Shown: piece after piece, positions 26,810-35,653 of the stretch
Layout of the letters: each line of letters begins with the position of its first letter
How positions within the stretch are numbered: position 1 is the first letter of the stretch
Assembly: GCA_024231975.1 (NCBI GenBank)
Contig: JAAEQB010000074.1
Coordinates: 1-64,000 of the forward strand
From: Allobosea sp.
GTDB taxonomy: Bacteria; Pseudomonadota; Alphaproteobacteria; Rhizobiales; Beijerinckiaceae
Direction: 5' to 3'
DNA: 64,000 bases
The notes under the pieces: generated by a model
The model's database searches: none
Told to the model about the DNA's origin: nothing
Seen by the model: only the letters and a program-made list of their open reading frames with translations
Made by a program: the position numbers and the translations under genes

Positions 26810-29800
26810 TCAAGCGGCTTCCTTCGTCGCTGCCGTCGATGCTTCCCGTAGCTGTTGCTCCGCCGCGGCCTTGACGCGGGCCACGGCGGCGTCCTTCACC
26901 GGGCCGTAGCCGCGGATGTCCATCGGCAGGGCGGCGATCGCAGCCAGCGCGTCCGGCCCGCGCGAGGGCAGTCGCGCCATCAATTCGCCGACCAGCGCCT
27001 CGTACCAGCCGATCAGGGCGCGCTCCATTCTCCGCTCCGCCGTGTAGCCGAACGGGTCGAAGACGGTGCCGCGCAGGCCCTTGAGGCGGGCCAGCAGCCG
27101 CAGCGGCGTCTGGATCCACTGGCCGAAGCGCCGCTTCAGCGGTCGCCCGCGTGCATCTTTCTCGCCGCCGAGGAAGGGCGGGGCGAAATGGTAGTTCACA
27201 CTGAAATCGCCCTCGAAGCGCTGCTTCACCTCATCGAGAAAGCCGGTCTGCATGTGCAGCCGCGCCACCTCGTATTCGTCTTTGTAGGACATCAGCTTGA
27301 ACAGCGAGCGGGCGACCGCCAGCGTCAGCGCTTCGCTGCCGAATAGCTGCTCGGCGGCGCGGACCTTGTCGACACCAGCCCGGTAGCGCCGGGCCCAGTC
27401 CGCGTTCTGGTAGTCGGCGAGGAAGCGCTCGCGGCGAGCGATCACCGCGTCCAGGCTCTCCGTCTCGAAGGCGGCAGGGGGCGGCGCAAAGGCGCTCGGG
27501 TCCGCCGCCGCCAGCCGGCCGGCGGCAAAGGCTTGCCGGTTGCGCTCGACCGCGACGCCGTTGAGGTCGATGGCGCGCTGTATGGCCTCAAGCCCCACAG
27601 GGATCAGTCCTTGCTGCCAGGCATGGCCGAGCATGATGATGTTGGCGAAGACGGCGTCGCCGAACAGGGTCTCGGCCAGCGCATTGGCGTCGATGGCGCG
27701 GACGTTCCCGCTGCCCATCACCGTCTCTATCGCCTTCAGCCGGCGGCGCGTCGCGAGGTCGGCGTCGCGCTGGCGCACGATGTCGCCGGTCGGCATTTCT
27801 GCCGTGTTGACCAGCGCGCGCATGCCGGCGCGATAGGTCGCCGAGGCCTTGGGCGAGGACGATACGACGATATCGCAGCCGATCAGCGCGTCGGCCGCGC
27901 CAGCGTCGATGCGGACCTGGTTGATCGCCTCGGGTGCCGCGGCGATCCGCATGAACGAGAGCACCGGCCCGAATTTCTGGGCGAAGCCGGTGAAGTCGAG
28001 GACGGAGCTGCCCTTGCCTTCGAGATGGGCCGCCATGGCGATCAGCGCGCCGACGGTGACGACGCCGGTGCCGCCGACGCCGGTGACGAGCAGGTCATAG
28101 GGCCTGTCGAGAGGTGGCAAAGCCGGCTGCGGCAGCAGCTCGGCGCGCCCGGCGAAGTCGTCCGCGCTCGCCTGACGCTTGCGGCGGGTGGCGCCTTCTA
28201 CGGTCACGAAACTCGGGCAGAAGCCGTCGAGGCAGGAGAAATCCTTGTTGCAGTTGGAGAGGTTGATCTGGCGCTTGCGGCCGAACGGCGTCTCCTTCGG
28301 CTCGACGCTCAGGCAATTCGAGGCCACCGAGCAATCGCCGCAGCCCTCGCAGACGAGGTCGTTGATGACGGCGAAGCGCTGCGGGTCCTCCATTGTCCCG
28401 CGCTTGCGCCGGCGGCGCTTCTCGGTGGCGCAGGCCTGCTCGTAGATCAGGACCGAGACGCCCTTGACCTCGCGCAATTCGCGTTGGACCGCATCGAGCT
28501 CCCGGCGATGATGGATTGTCACGCCATGCGGCAGGCTGGCGGGCGCGAACTTCTCGGGCTGATCCGAGACCAGCGCGATGCGCTCGACCCCTTCGGCGCG
28601 CACCTCCTGGGCGATGGCGTGCACGCTGATCGGCCCGTCCACGGGCTGGCCGCCGGTCATGGCGACGGCGTCGTTGAACAGGATCTTGTAGGTGATGTTC
28701 GCCTTGGCGGCGATCGCCTGGCGGATCGCCATCGAGCCGGAATGGTAATAGGTGCCTTCGCCGAGATTCTGGAAGATGTGGCCCTTGCCGGTGAACAGCG
28801 AGGACGCTGCCCAGTTCACGCCTTCGCCGCCCATCTGGATCAGCGAGCTGGTCTCGCGGTCCATCCAGCTCGCCATGAAATGGCAGCCGATGCCGGCCAG
28901 CGCCTTCGAACCATCAGGCACCTTGGTCGACGAGTTGTGCGGACAGCCGGAGCAGAAATAGGGAGTCCGCGTCGCGCCGGGCACCTGGATCAGCCTGCTG
29001 GCTTCGGGAGCGAGCGCCGAGGCTCGCTCGGCAAGGCGCAGATCCGGGAAGAGCGCGTCCAGCCGCTTCGCTACGATCGGCGCGAGCAGGCGCGGCGAGA
29101 GTTCCCCGATCCAGGAGATCAGGCGATTGCCGTCCTCGTCGCGCTTGCCAACCATCGAGTGCGGCTTGTGGCCGGGATAGTCGTAGAAATACTCCTTGAG
29201 CTGGCTCTCGATGATGCCGCGCTTTTCCTCGACGACGAGGACCTCCGCCTTGCCGCGCACGAATTCCAGCGCCGCCCGGCGCGCCAGCGGCCAGACCATG
29301 CCGACCTTGTAGATGTCGATGCCATGGCTGCGGCAGGCCGCTTCGTCCAAGCCGAGCAGGCGCAGCGCCTCCATCAGGTCGAGATGCGCCTTGCCGGTGG
29401 TGACGATGCCGAAGGAGGCATCGGGAATGTCGTAGATGCGCCGGTCGATCGGATTCGCCTCGGCGAAGGCGAAGACGGCCATCTTCTTGGCCTCCATGCG
29501 CTCCTCGATCTGCGGGCCCGGCAGGTCCGGCCAGCGATAGTGCAGGCCGCTGGCCGGCGGCGTGTAGTCCGGCTCGTTGAACTGGCGCGGCGCCGGCAAG
29601 TCGACCGACTGGCCGCTCTCGACCGTCTCCGAGATCGCCTTGAAGCCGACCCACATGCCGGAATAGCGCGACAGCGCGTAGCCGTATTCGCCGAAAGCGA
29701 GATATTCGCCGATCGAGGCCGGGTTCAGCGTCGGCATGAACCAGGCCATGAAGGCGACGTCGGACTGGTGCGGCATCGACGACGAGACGCAGCCGTGATC

Positions 29801-30259
29801 GTCGCCGGCGACGACCAGCACCCCGCCATGCGGCGAGGAGCCATAGGCATTGCCATGCTTCAGCGCATCGCCGGCGCGGTCGACGCCGGGACCCTTGCCG
29901 TACCAGAGGCCGAAGACACCCTGTACCGTCCGGTCCGGATTGGTCTCGACCTGCTGCGAGCCGAGCACCGCGGTCGCGGCCAGGTCCTCGTTGACGGCCG
30001 GCAGGAACTCGATGCCGAGCTGCTTCAGGAGATCGCCGGAGCGCCAGAGTTCGAGGTCGACGCCGCCGAGCGGCGAGCCGCGATAGCCGGAAATGAAACC
30101 CGCCGTGTTGAGGCCGGCAGCGCGGTCGCGCCGGGCCTGGTCGAACGCGATCCGCACCAGCGCCTGGGTGCCGGTCAGGAAGACCCGGCCGCTAGCGCGG
30201 GCATAGCGATCGCTCAGCGCATAATCGGCGAGCGGGCCGGTCGGCGAGATAGCGTTCAT
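26810..30259 (-). CDS. Indolepyruvate:ferredoxin oxidoreductase family protein (fused subunits)
   Basis: 1149 aa from ATG 30259, with GGGAGG 8 bases upstream. The order of parts is: N-terminal pyrimidine-binding domain (FISGYRGSPLGGVD), a thiamine-diphosphate region with GIGCHFMASWMDR and GGEGVNW, a 4Fe-4S segment (CEGCGDCSVASNC), a gamma domain (GVGGTGVVTVGAL) and a C-terminal DUF6537-type region. It oxidatively decarboxylates aryl-pyruvates (indolepyruvate, phenylpyruvate) from aromatic amino-acid breakdown to acyl-CoA, passing electrons to ferredoxin. Divergent from an Lrp-type regulator that probably controls it. Confidence 0.92.
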   Translation of the reverse strand: MNAISPTGPLADYALSDRYARASGRVFLTGTQALVRIAFDQARRDRAAGLNTAGFISGYRGSPLGGVDLELWRSGDLLKQLGIEFLPAVNEDLAATAVLGSQQVETNPDRTVQGVFGLWYGKGPGVDRAGDALKHGNAYGSSPHGGVLVVAGDDHGCVSSSMPHQSDVAFMAWFMPTLNPASIGEYLAFGEYGYALSRYSGMWVGFKAISETVESGQSVDLPAPRQFNEPDYTPPASGLHYRWPDLPGPQIEERMEAKKMAVFAFAEANPIDRRIYDIPDASFGIVTTGKAHLDLMEALRLLGLDEAACRSHGIDIYKVGMVWPLARRAALEFVRGKAEVLVVEEKRGIIESQLKEYFYDYPGHKPHSMVGKRDEDGNRLISWIGELSPRLLAPIVAKRLDALFPDLRLAERASALAPEASRLIQVPGATRTPYFCSGCPHNSSTKVPDGSKALAGIGCHFMASWMDRETSSLIQMGGEGVNWAASSLFTGKGHIFQNLGEGTYYHSGSMAIRQAIAAKANITYKILFNDAVAMTGGQPVDGPISVHAIAQEVRAEGVERIALVSDQPEKFAPASLPHGVTIHHRRELDAVQRELREVKGVSVLIYEQACATEKRRRRKRGTMEDPQRFAVINDLVCEGCGDCSVASNCLSVEPKETPFGRKRQINLSNCNKDFSCLDGFCPSFVTVEGATRRKRQASADDFAGRAELLPQPALPPLDRPYDLLVTGVGGTGVVTVGALIAMAAHLEGKGSSVLDFTGFAQKFGPVLSFMRIAAAPEAINQVRIDAGAADALIGCDIVVSSSPKASATYRAGMRALVNTAEMPTGDIVRQRDADLATRRRLKAIETVMGSGNVRAIDANALAETLFGDAVFANIIMLGHAWQQGLIPVGLEAIQRAIDLNGVAVERNRQAFAAGRLAAADPSAFAPPPAAFETESLDAVIARRERFLADYQNADWARRYRAGVDKVRAAEQLFGSEALTLAVARSLFKLMSYKDEYEVARLHMQTGFLDEVKQRFEGDFSVNYHFAPPFLGGEKDARGRPLKRRFGQWIQTPLRLLARLKGLRGTVFDPFGYTAERRMERALIGWYEALVGELMARLPSRGPDALAAIAALPMDIRGYGPVKDAAVARVKAAAEQQLREASTAATKEAA

Positions 30260-30351
30260 GGCGTGGCCTCCCGGCAGGTTCTTTGCGGGAAGTTTACGCC
30301 TCGCTCTCTGGAAAGATTTGTCTCGTTTGCCGGGTAGCGTTGCCGTTTCGG

Positions 30352-30364
30352 TTGGTTTGACCAA
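30352..30364. promoter_or_regulatory. Possible Lrp-type operator between the oxidoreductase and Lrp genes
   Basis: TTGGT-TTG-ACCAA is a perfect 5-bp inverted repeat, followed by the AT-rich ATAATCATT, in the divergent intergenic region. Lrp/AsnC proteins usually bind such short dyads. Confidence 0.4.
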
Positions 30365-30404
30365 TAATCATTCCAAGCGTGGATGGTCCTTCCAGAGAGG
30401 GGCG

Positions 30405-30863
30405 ATGCAACTCACCGAGCAAGACCGCAAGCTGGTCACCCTTCTGCAGGGCGACGCTCGCATCTCGAACCAGGATCTGGCCGAGCGTGCCGGCATGTCC
30501 GCTTCCGCCTGCTGGCGGCGGGTGCGGGCGCTGGAGGAGGCCGGCGTGATTGCGAGCTATCGCGCGATCGTCGATCCTGCCAGGGCCGGGCTGGCCTTCA
30601 GCGCGATGGTCCATGTCGGGCTGGTCCGGCACGAGGCCGACCACGTCGCGACCTTCATTTCACGCGTGGTCGAGCGGCCGGAAGTGCTGGAGTGTTTCGC
30701 GACCACCGGCGAGGCGGATTACCACCTGCACGTCGTCTGCCGCGACAAGGACGCCTATAACGAATTCCTGGATCACTTCCTGTTCAGGCTGCCGGGCATT
30801 GCCCATGTCCGCACCAACCTCGTCCTGAAGGAGATCAAGGTGCACGGCGCGGTGCCGGTGTGA
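30405..30863 (+). CDS. Lrp/AsnC-family transcriptional regulator
   Basis: 152 aa from ATG 30405, preceded by GAGAGGGG; the longer frame upstream has no Lrp character. The helix-turn-helix is LTEQDRKLVTLLQGDARISNQDLAERAGMS with ACWRRVRALEEAGVI, followed by a RAM/AsnC ligand domain (about 65-150). Its divergent position strongly suggests control of the indolepyruvate oxidoreductase in response to an amino acid. Confidence 0.93.
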   Translation: MQLTEQDRKLVTLLQGDARISNQDLAERAGMSASACWRRVRALEEAGVIASYRAIVDPARAGLAFSAMVHVGLVRHEADHVATFISRVVERPEVLECFATTGEADYHLHVVCRDKDAYNEFLDHFLFRLPGIAHVRTNLVLKEIKVHGAVPV

Positions 30864-30885
30864 CCTGCCGATCGCCGGTCGGCTC

Positions 30886-31620
30886 TCAGGCGGGCGCCGC
30901 CGCGCCAAGCTGGAGGTCCTTCGCCTTCTGCGCGATGGCGCGGTTCTCGATCGACAGGCGCTGCTCGAGCTTGCGCAGCAGCCAGCTCAACGATGTCGTG
31001 ATGCAGAAATAGATCGCGCCGGCGGTGAGGAAGACTTCGTAGGGCGCGAAGGTGTTCGACACCTCCAGCCGTGCCGCGCCGGTCAGATCCAGCAAGGTGA
31101 TCGTGCTCGCGAGCGACGTCGCCTTGACCGTCAGGATGATCTCGTTATCGTAGGCGGGCAGGGCCAGGCGGATCGCGAGCGGGATGGTGACCTTGCGCTG
31201 CGTCTGGAACCAGGACAGGCCGAGCGCCCGCGCCGCTTCGTTCAGCCCTTTCGGCACGAGCCGGAGCGCGCCCGCGATGATTTCCGCAGTATAGGCGGCT
31301 GAGTTCAGCCCGAGCGCGATGATCACGCACCAGAACGGGTCGCGGAAGATCGGCCAGAGTGCCGAGCTCCGGACGAAGTCGAACTGCCCGAGCCCGTAAT
31401 AGACCAGAAAGACCTGTAGTAGCGACGGGATGCCGCGAATGACGAAGATATAGGTGCTCGCCGGCCCGTGCAGCCAGGCCGAGCGCGCATTGCGCGCATA
31501 GGCCAGCGGGATCGCGACCAGCATGCCGAAGATCAGGATGAGGATGGCCAGCCTGCCCGTCAGCCCGACGCCCTGGAGCAGGTTCGGGAAGGCCTCGGCC
31601 ATGATCTGGAGGTCAAGCAT
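30886..31620 (-). CDS. Amino-acid ABC transporter permease
   Basis: 244 aa from ATG 31620. It is a HisMQ/GlnP-type permease with about five helices. The cytoplasmic EAA loop (NEAARALGLSWFQTQRKVTIPLAIRLALPAYDNE) is present, as is the RGIPSLLQVFLVYYGLGQ segment typical of polar amino-acid importers. The longer open frame upstream is the neighbouring gene read in the wrong frame. It follows the partner permease by 8 bp. No ATP-binding subunit is encoded beside it. Confidence 0.9.
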   Translation of the reverse strand: MLDLQIMAEAFPNLLQGVGLTGRLAILILIFGMLVAIPLAYARNARSAWLHGPASTYIFVIRGIPSLLQVFLVYYGLGQFDFVRSSALWPIFRDPFWCVIIALGLNSAAYTAEIIAGALRLVPKGLNEAARALGLSWFQTQRKVTIPLAIRLALPAYDNEIILTVKATSLASTITLLDLTGAARLEVSNTFAPYEVFLTAGAIYFCITTSLSWLLRKLEQRLSIENRAIAQKAKDLQLGAAAPA

Positions 31621-31628
31621 GGGATCGC

Positions 31629-32303
31629 TCAGGCAAAGCCACGATTGGAGCGGAGGCGGGCGCGGTGGAGCCCCCAGGACGCCGTGCTGGTGATGGCGAG
31701 GTAGAGCAGCGCGGCGACGGCATAGACGAAGAACGGCTCGCGTGTCGCGCCCGAGACCACCGCAGAGGCCCGAAGCAGCTCCTCCAGCCCGATCACGGAG
31801 ATGAGCGAGGTCTGCTTGATCAGGATGATCGAAAGATTGCCGAAACCCGGCAGCGCGATCCGCCAGGCCTGCGGCAGCACCACCCGGAAGAAGGCGACGC
31901 TCCGCGGCAGGCCGAGCGCATGCGCTGCCTCCGATTGCCCGCGCGGCACCTGCCTGATCGCGCTGCGGAAGATGTCGCTGGCATAGGCCGCGAAGATGAA
32001 GGCGAGCGCCGCCACGCCGGCGGCAAAGCCGTTGATGTCGACATAGTGCCCGGTCAGCCGGGTGAGAGCGACCGTGCCGCCGAAATAGATCAGGTAGATG
32101 ACGATGAGGTCGGGCACGCCCCTGACGATCGCGGTATAGGCCTCCGCGACATAGCGGAACGGCTTGCTGCCATAGGTCTTGAGCGCACCGAGCGAGAGGC
32201 CGAAGGCGGTTCCGAACAGCAGGGCCATGGCGGCGACCGACAGCGTCACGCCCGCCCCGTAGAGCAGTTGCAGGCCATAGCCGGAGAGCCAGGCCAGGGT
32301 CAT
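31629..32303 (-). CDS. Amino-acid ABC transporter permease (partner subunit)
   Basis: 224 aa from ATG 32303, which overlaps the stop of the preceding gene (ATGA). It has RGVPDLIVIYLIYFGG and an EAA loop (SEAAHALGLPRSVAFFRVVLPQAWRIALPGFGN), both typical of the HisM/HisQ class. With the neighbouring permease it forms the heterodimeric membrane channel for the binding protein at 32995-33765. Confidence 0.9.
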   Translation of the reverse strand: MTLAWLSGYGLQLLYGAGVTLSVAAMALLFGTAFGLSLGALKTYGSKPFRYVAEAYTAIVRGVPDLIVIYLIYFGGTVALTRLTGHYVDINGFAAGVAALAFIFAAYASDIFRSAIRQVPRGQSEAAHALGLPRSVAFFRVVLPQAWRIALPGFGNLSIILIKQTSLISVIGLEELLRASAVVSGATREPFFVYAVAALLYLAITSTASWGLHRARLRSNRGFA

Positions 32304-32929
32304 GGCAATGCGTCTCCCGCATCCTCGGCGGCGCGGCTCGCGACCTTCTGGCGGATCAGCTCGCGGACGGGCCCGTCCCGCCAGGCCTGGAGCTTGCCGC
32401 CGGAGGTCCGCTCGTCGGCGTAGACGATCCAGACATCGTCGGGCGAGCCCAGGATCTCGTCGACGCGGACGCGGTCGGGATACTGCTCGGCATATTCGAG
32501 ATAGACCAGCGCCGAGTCGTATTTTCCGGCGAGCAGGTTCTGGAAGATGATCGGCAGCGAAGGGTCGGAGATACGCGTCTCCCAGCGGTCGATGTTGATA
32601 TAGCTCTCGGTCGCCGGCGCCAGCAGGCCGATCGACTTCGGTTGCTCGACCTCCGAGCGCGTCAGCACTGCCAGCTCCTTGCTGCGGGAAATGAAGCTGT
32701 CGACGGCGAAGACCTTGTGGAAATGCGTGCCGAGCGTCGGCGGCGTATCCGGATGGACCGCGCATTGGACGACGAAATCATAGTCGCCGCGCATCAGCCC
32801 GGTCGTGGCGATGGTGAAATCGGGCACCAGCACGATCTCGCTGTCGGGGATCTCGTGGAACTTGATGTATTCCCTGGTCACCAGCTCATGGTTGGTGCCG
32901 CTCGGGCCAAGTGTCGCAAAGGTGATCAT
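32300..32929 (-). CDS. Prephenate dehydratase-like domain protein of unknown function
   Basis: 209 aa from ATG 32929; no signal peptide, so probably cytoplasmic. The start MITFATLGPSGTNHELVTREYI resembles the prephenate dehydratase/decarboxylase (PheA, BacA) nucleotide-free fold, a type 2 periplasmic-binding-protein-like fold. The rest (DYDFVVQCAVHPDTP, SRSKELAVLTRSEVEQP, KYDSALVYLEYAEQYP) keeps the alternation but I cannot see the catalytic Thr-Arg-Phe motif of PheA. It sits between the binding protein and permeases of an amino-acid transporter, coupled to the latter. A ligand-binding or enzymatic role is open. Confidence 0.6.
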   Translation of the reverse strand: MITFATLGPSGTNHELVTREYIKFHEIPDSEIVLVPDFTIATTGLMRGDYDFVVQCAVHPDTPPTLGTHFHKVFAVDSFISRSKELAVLTRSEVEQPKSIGLLAPATESYINIDRWETRISDPSLPIIFQNLLAGKYDSALVYLEYAEQYPDRVRVDEILGSPDDVWIVYADERTSGGKLQAWRDGPVRELIRQKVASRAAEDAGDALP

Positions 32930-32994
32930 GAAAGGTCGCCTCGTTCTAGCATGCCGAAGGCAGGCCGAGCCCAGCTTCGACACAGCTCGTCGTT

Positions 32995-33765
32995 TCACAT
33001 CAGCTTGAAGTCGAAATACTTCCTGGTGATGCTGTCATAGGTGCCGTTGGCGATCAGCGTATCGATCGCGGCGTTGACCTCTTCGAGCAGCTTGGCGTCG
33101 TCCTTGCGCAGCGCGATGGCGTTGCCTTCGCCCAGCAGGCCGCCGGTGTATTCGGGACCGACGAGCGCGAAACCCGCCGCTTCCGGCCGCTTCAGGAAGC
33201 CGAGCATCGAGGTCACCTTGTTGGCGAGCAGCAGGTCGACGCGCCCTGCGATGAGATCGAGCTCGACATCGGTGGTCTTGTCGTAGCGCACGATCTCCGA
33301 TTTCGGATAGGTCGCAGTCAGATAGGCGTCCTGGATGCTGCCGCGCTGGACGCCGATCCGCTTGCCCTTGAGCGCGTCGGGGCTGGTGTCGGCGGGCGCG
33401 TCCTTCTTGGCGACGAACTGGCTCGCCGTGTTCTTGTATTTCTTGGAGAAGGCGACCTGCTGCTTGCGCTTCTCGGTGACACCCATGCTGGCGACGATCA
33501 GGTCGTATTTCCTGGCGTTGAGGCCCGGAATGATGCCGTCCCATTCCTGCGCCATGATCGTGCACTTGGCCTTCATCACCTCGCACAGCGCGTTGGCGAT
33601 ATCGACGTCCCAGCCGGTCAGCTTGCCGCCGGCATCGACGAAGCTCCACGGCGCATAGGTTCCCTCGGTGGCGATCCGCAGGTCTTTTGCTTGCGATGCT
33701 CCGGCGAAGACGCTCGACAGGGCCGCGCAAAGAAGAATAGTCCTAAATTTTCGATTGTTGATCAT
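32995..33765 (-). CDS. Amino-acid ABC transporter substrate-binding protein
   Basis: 256 aa from ATG 33765 with GAGGGGACC ahead of it. A Sec signal peptide spans about 1-24 (ending SQA). The mature protein has RIATEGTYAPWSFVDAGGKLTGWDVDIANALCEVM, the family 3 (HisJ/ArgT-type) solute-binding signature, and later GVQRGSIQDAYL. It probably binds a cationic or polar amino acid or an opine. It is the promoter-proximal gene of the transporter cluster and is divergent from the XRE-cupin regulator. Confidence 0.92.
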   Translation of the reverse strand: MINNRKFRTILLCAALSSVFAGASQAKDLRIATEGTYAPWSFVDAGGKLTGWDVDIANALCEVMKAKCTIMAQEWDGIIPGLNARKYDLIVASMGVTEKRKQQVAFSKKYKNTASQFVAKKDAPADTSPDALKGKRIGVQRGSIQDAYLTATYPKSEIVRYDKTTDVELDLIAGRVDLLLANKVTSMLGFLKRPEAAGFALVGPEYTGGLLGEGNAIALRKDDAKLLEEVNAAIDTLIANGTYDSITRKYFDFKLM

Positions 33766-33844
33766 GGTCCCCTCGCATTGTTTATTGTCGGTCTCTGCAA
33801 GGATTGTTCTGTCGCGCCAGTGGCTTGTCAACGCACTGGCAAAT

Positions 33845-33863
33845 ATTTTCATCTCATGAAAAT
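33845..33863. promoter_or_regulatory. Perfect palindrome, likely operator of the XRE-cupin regulator
   Basis: ATTTTCAT-CTC-ATGAAAAT is an 8-bp perfect inverted repeat with a 3-base centre, in the divergent region 80 bp from the binding-protein start and 86 bp from the regulator start. It stands out as AT-rich in GC-rich DNA. Confidence 0.6.
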
Positions 33864-33948
33864 GTGCTGACCGGGCAGGCGCGGACAGTCCGTCGGAGTG
33901 GCGCTGTGCAGGCTCGAAACGGACCCGCGAAGGCTGGGAGGTTCTGCT

Positions 33949-34659
33949 GTGGTCGATCGCAAGCGCGACGGCAAACCGCCGGAGGGAAAGCGTGTCAGGC
34001 GCGGGGCGCTATCGATGATGACGCGGCCCGGCCGGACGGCCGAAGACTCATCGGCGATGGCGACGGGCGAGCCCGACGGCGGGCAGGGCGGCCAGGCCCT
34101 AGCCGCGGCTGTCGGGCAGGAGATCAGGAGCCTTCGCCTGAGCCTGAGCATGGCCGCCAATCAGCTCGCCGAGGCGGCGAAATTGTCGAACGGCATGCTG
34201 TCCAAGATCGAGCGCGGCTCGGCCACGCCGTCCTTCACGACGCTGGTCTCGATCGCGGCCGCGCTGAAAGTGCCGGTCGCGCGGCTGTTCGCATCCTATA
34301 ATCAGCAGGCCGACTATTCGCTTGTGCGCGCGGGCCAGGGCATTGCCGTGCAGCGTCGCGGCCAGCGCGCCGGGCTGAGCTATGAATTGCTCGGTCACCT
34401 GCTCTCGGGCGAAAAATACATCGAGCCCTATCTGGTCACCCTGAGCAGCGAGGCGGCGGACCATCCCGGCTTCCAGCACACCGGGATCGAGTTCATGCAC
34501 ATGCTCGAAGGCTCGATGGTCTACCGCTACGCCGATGCGTCGATGGAGCTGCGGCCCGGGGACACGCTCGTCTTCGATGCCAATTTCGTCCACGGCCACG
34601 AGCGGCTGCTGACGCCGACCGTCCGCTTCCTGTCAGTGGTGTTCAATCTGCGCACATAG
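33949..34659 (+). CDS. XRE-family regulator with a C-terminal cupin domain
   Basis: 236 aa from GTG 33949, chosen for the GGGAG site 8 bases upstream; GTG 33898 is an alternative. A basic N-terminal tail precedes an XRE helix-turn-helix (VGQEIRSLRLSLSMAANQLAEAAKLSNGMLSKIERG, about 60-115). A cupin_2 domain follows (about 150-232) with EFMHMLEGSMVYRY and LRPGDTLVFDANFVHGH. Relatives such as PuuR and SutR sense small nitrogen compounds. It is divergent from the amino-acid transporter, its likely target. Confidence 0.88.
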   Translation: MVDRKRDGKPPEGKRVRRGALSMMTRPGRTAEDSSAMATGEPDGGQGGQALAAAVGQEIRSLRLSLSMAANQLAEAAKLSNGMLSKIERGSATPSFTTLVSIAAALKVPVARLFASYNQQADYSLVRAGQGIAVQRRGQRAGLSYELLGHLLSGEKYIEPYLVTLSSEAADHPGFQHTGIEFMHMLEGSMVYRYADASMELRPGDTLVFDANFVHGHERLLTPTVRFLSVVFNLRT

Positions 34660-34679
34660 GCAGGCGGGAAGCCGGCGGC

Positions 34680-35567
34680 TCAGCGCAGCAATCGAATGAG
34701 GATCGCGGCGATGCACTGCAGGGCGGCGTCCTTCGCGCGCCGCCGATGCCAGGCCAAGTGAAGTGCGAAACCGGGGACGGGAAGCGGCGGGGGAAAGGAG
34801 GCGAGGCCCTCGAACTCGGCCAAGACCCGCGACGGCAACAGCGCGATCATGTCCGAGCCGCGCAGCAGCTCCGGCACCATCTGGAAATTGGGCACGACCA
34901 GGCCCACGCGCCGCGACAATCCCAGGCTGGCGAGTTCGGCATCGATCGGCGTGCGCGTGTTGCCGCGACCCGAGACCAGGATGTGCGGGTAGGACAGCCA
35001 GGCCTCGAGATCGAAACTCGCCGCAGCGGGATGGCCTGTCCGCATGGCGGCCATGTAGCGTTCCGTCAGCAGTTCCTCGCGATGGAGATCGTCCTCGGCC
35101 GGCGGGAAAACGGAGATGGCGAGGTCGCTGGAACCGTCGACCAGAGCGGCGCGCGCGGCATCGGCGCCATGCCAGGGCTGGATCACCAGGTCGACGCCGG
35201 GCGCCACGCGCTGCAATTCCTGCTGGAGCGGCGCGATGACGATCAGGGCCGGATAATCGGCCGTGGTGATGCGCAGCGTCTGCTGGATCTCCGCGAGCGG
35301 CACCTCCGGCGGGTCGACCAGCTCGGTCACGCCGGCCAGCAGCGATTTCAGCGGCGCGCGCAGGGTTTGCGCCCTGGCGGTCAGGGACATGGTGCCGCGG
35401 CCGCGCTCCAGGAGCTCGTCGCGGAACAGATGCCGGCAGCGCTGCAGCGCCGCCGAAGCCGCCGGCTGCGACAGGCCGAGCCGGTCGGCCGCGCGGCTGA
35501 CATGCGCCTCGTCGAGAAGCGCGTCGAGGATGACGAGGAGATTGAGGTCGAGCCCGCGTAAATTCAT
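34680..35567 (-). CDS. LysR-family transcriptional regulator (NodD/SyrM-like subgroup)
   Basis: 295 aa from ATG 35567 (MNLRGLDLNLLVILDALL), the canonical start of this LysR subgroup. The helix-turn-helix has HVSRAADRLGLSQPAASAALQRCRHLF. The PBP2-type effector domain continues to the C-terminus. It is divergent from an NAD(P)H oxidoreductase gene 86 bp away, which is its most likely target. Confidence 0.92.
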   Translation of the reverse strand: MNLRGLDLNLLVILDALLDEAHVSRAADRLGLSQPAASAALQRCRHLFRDELLERGRGTMSLTARAQTLRAPLKSLLAGVTELVDPPEVPLAEIQQTLRITTADYPALIVIAPLQQELQRVAPGVDLVIQPWHGADAARAALVDGSSDLAISVFPPAEDDLHREELLTERYMAAMRTGHPAAASFDLEAWLSYPHILVSGRGNTRTPIDAELASLGLSRRVGLVVPNFQMVPELLRGSDMIALLPSRVLAEFEGLASFPPPLPVPGFALHLAWHRRRAKDAALQCIAAILIRLLR

Positions 35568-35653
35568 GAGGTCGATAATAGGATAGATCATCAATCGATT
35601 GGAGTAATTTGTTCTTGCCGAGCATCGTCCTCTCGCCAGAACGGGAGACGACC

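Noticed and set aside
25485..27119. A 544-codon minus-strand frame across aroA
   Set aside because: Shadow of aroA; composition and repeats of R, G and D show no family.
27533..30337. A 934-codon open frame on the plus strand
   Set aside because: It is exactly opposite the indolepyruvate oxidoreductase, is rich in Arg, Asp and Ala with no domain pattern, and is an artefact of high GC.
30886..32322. A 478-codon frame reading as one long permease
   Set aside because: Its first half is the neighbouring permease gene in the wrong frame; the real protein starts at 31620.
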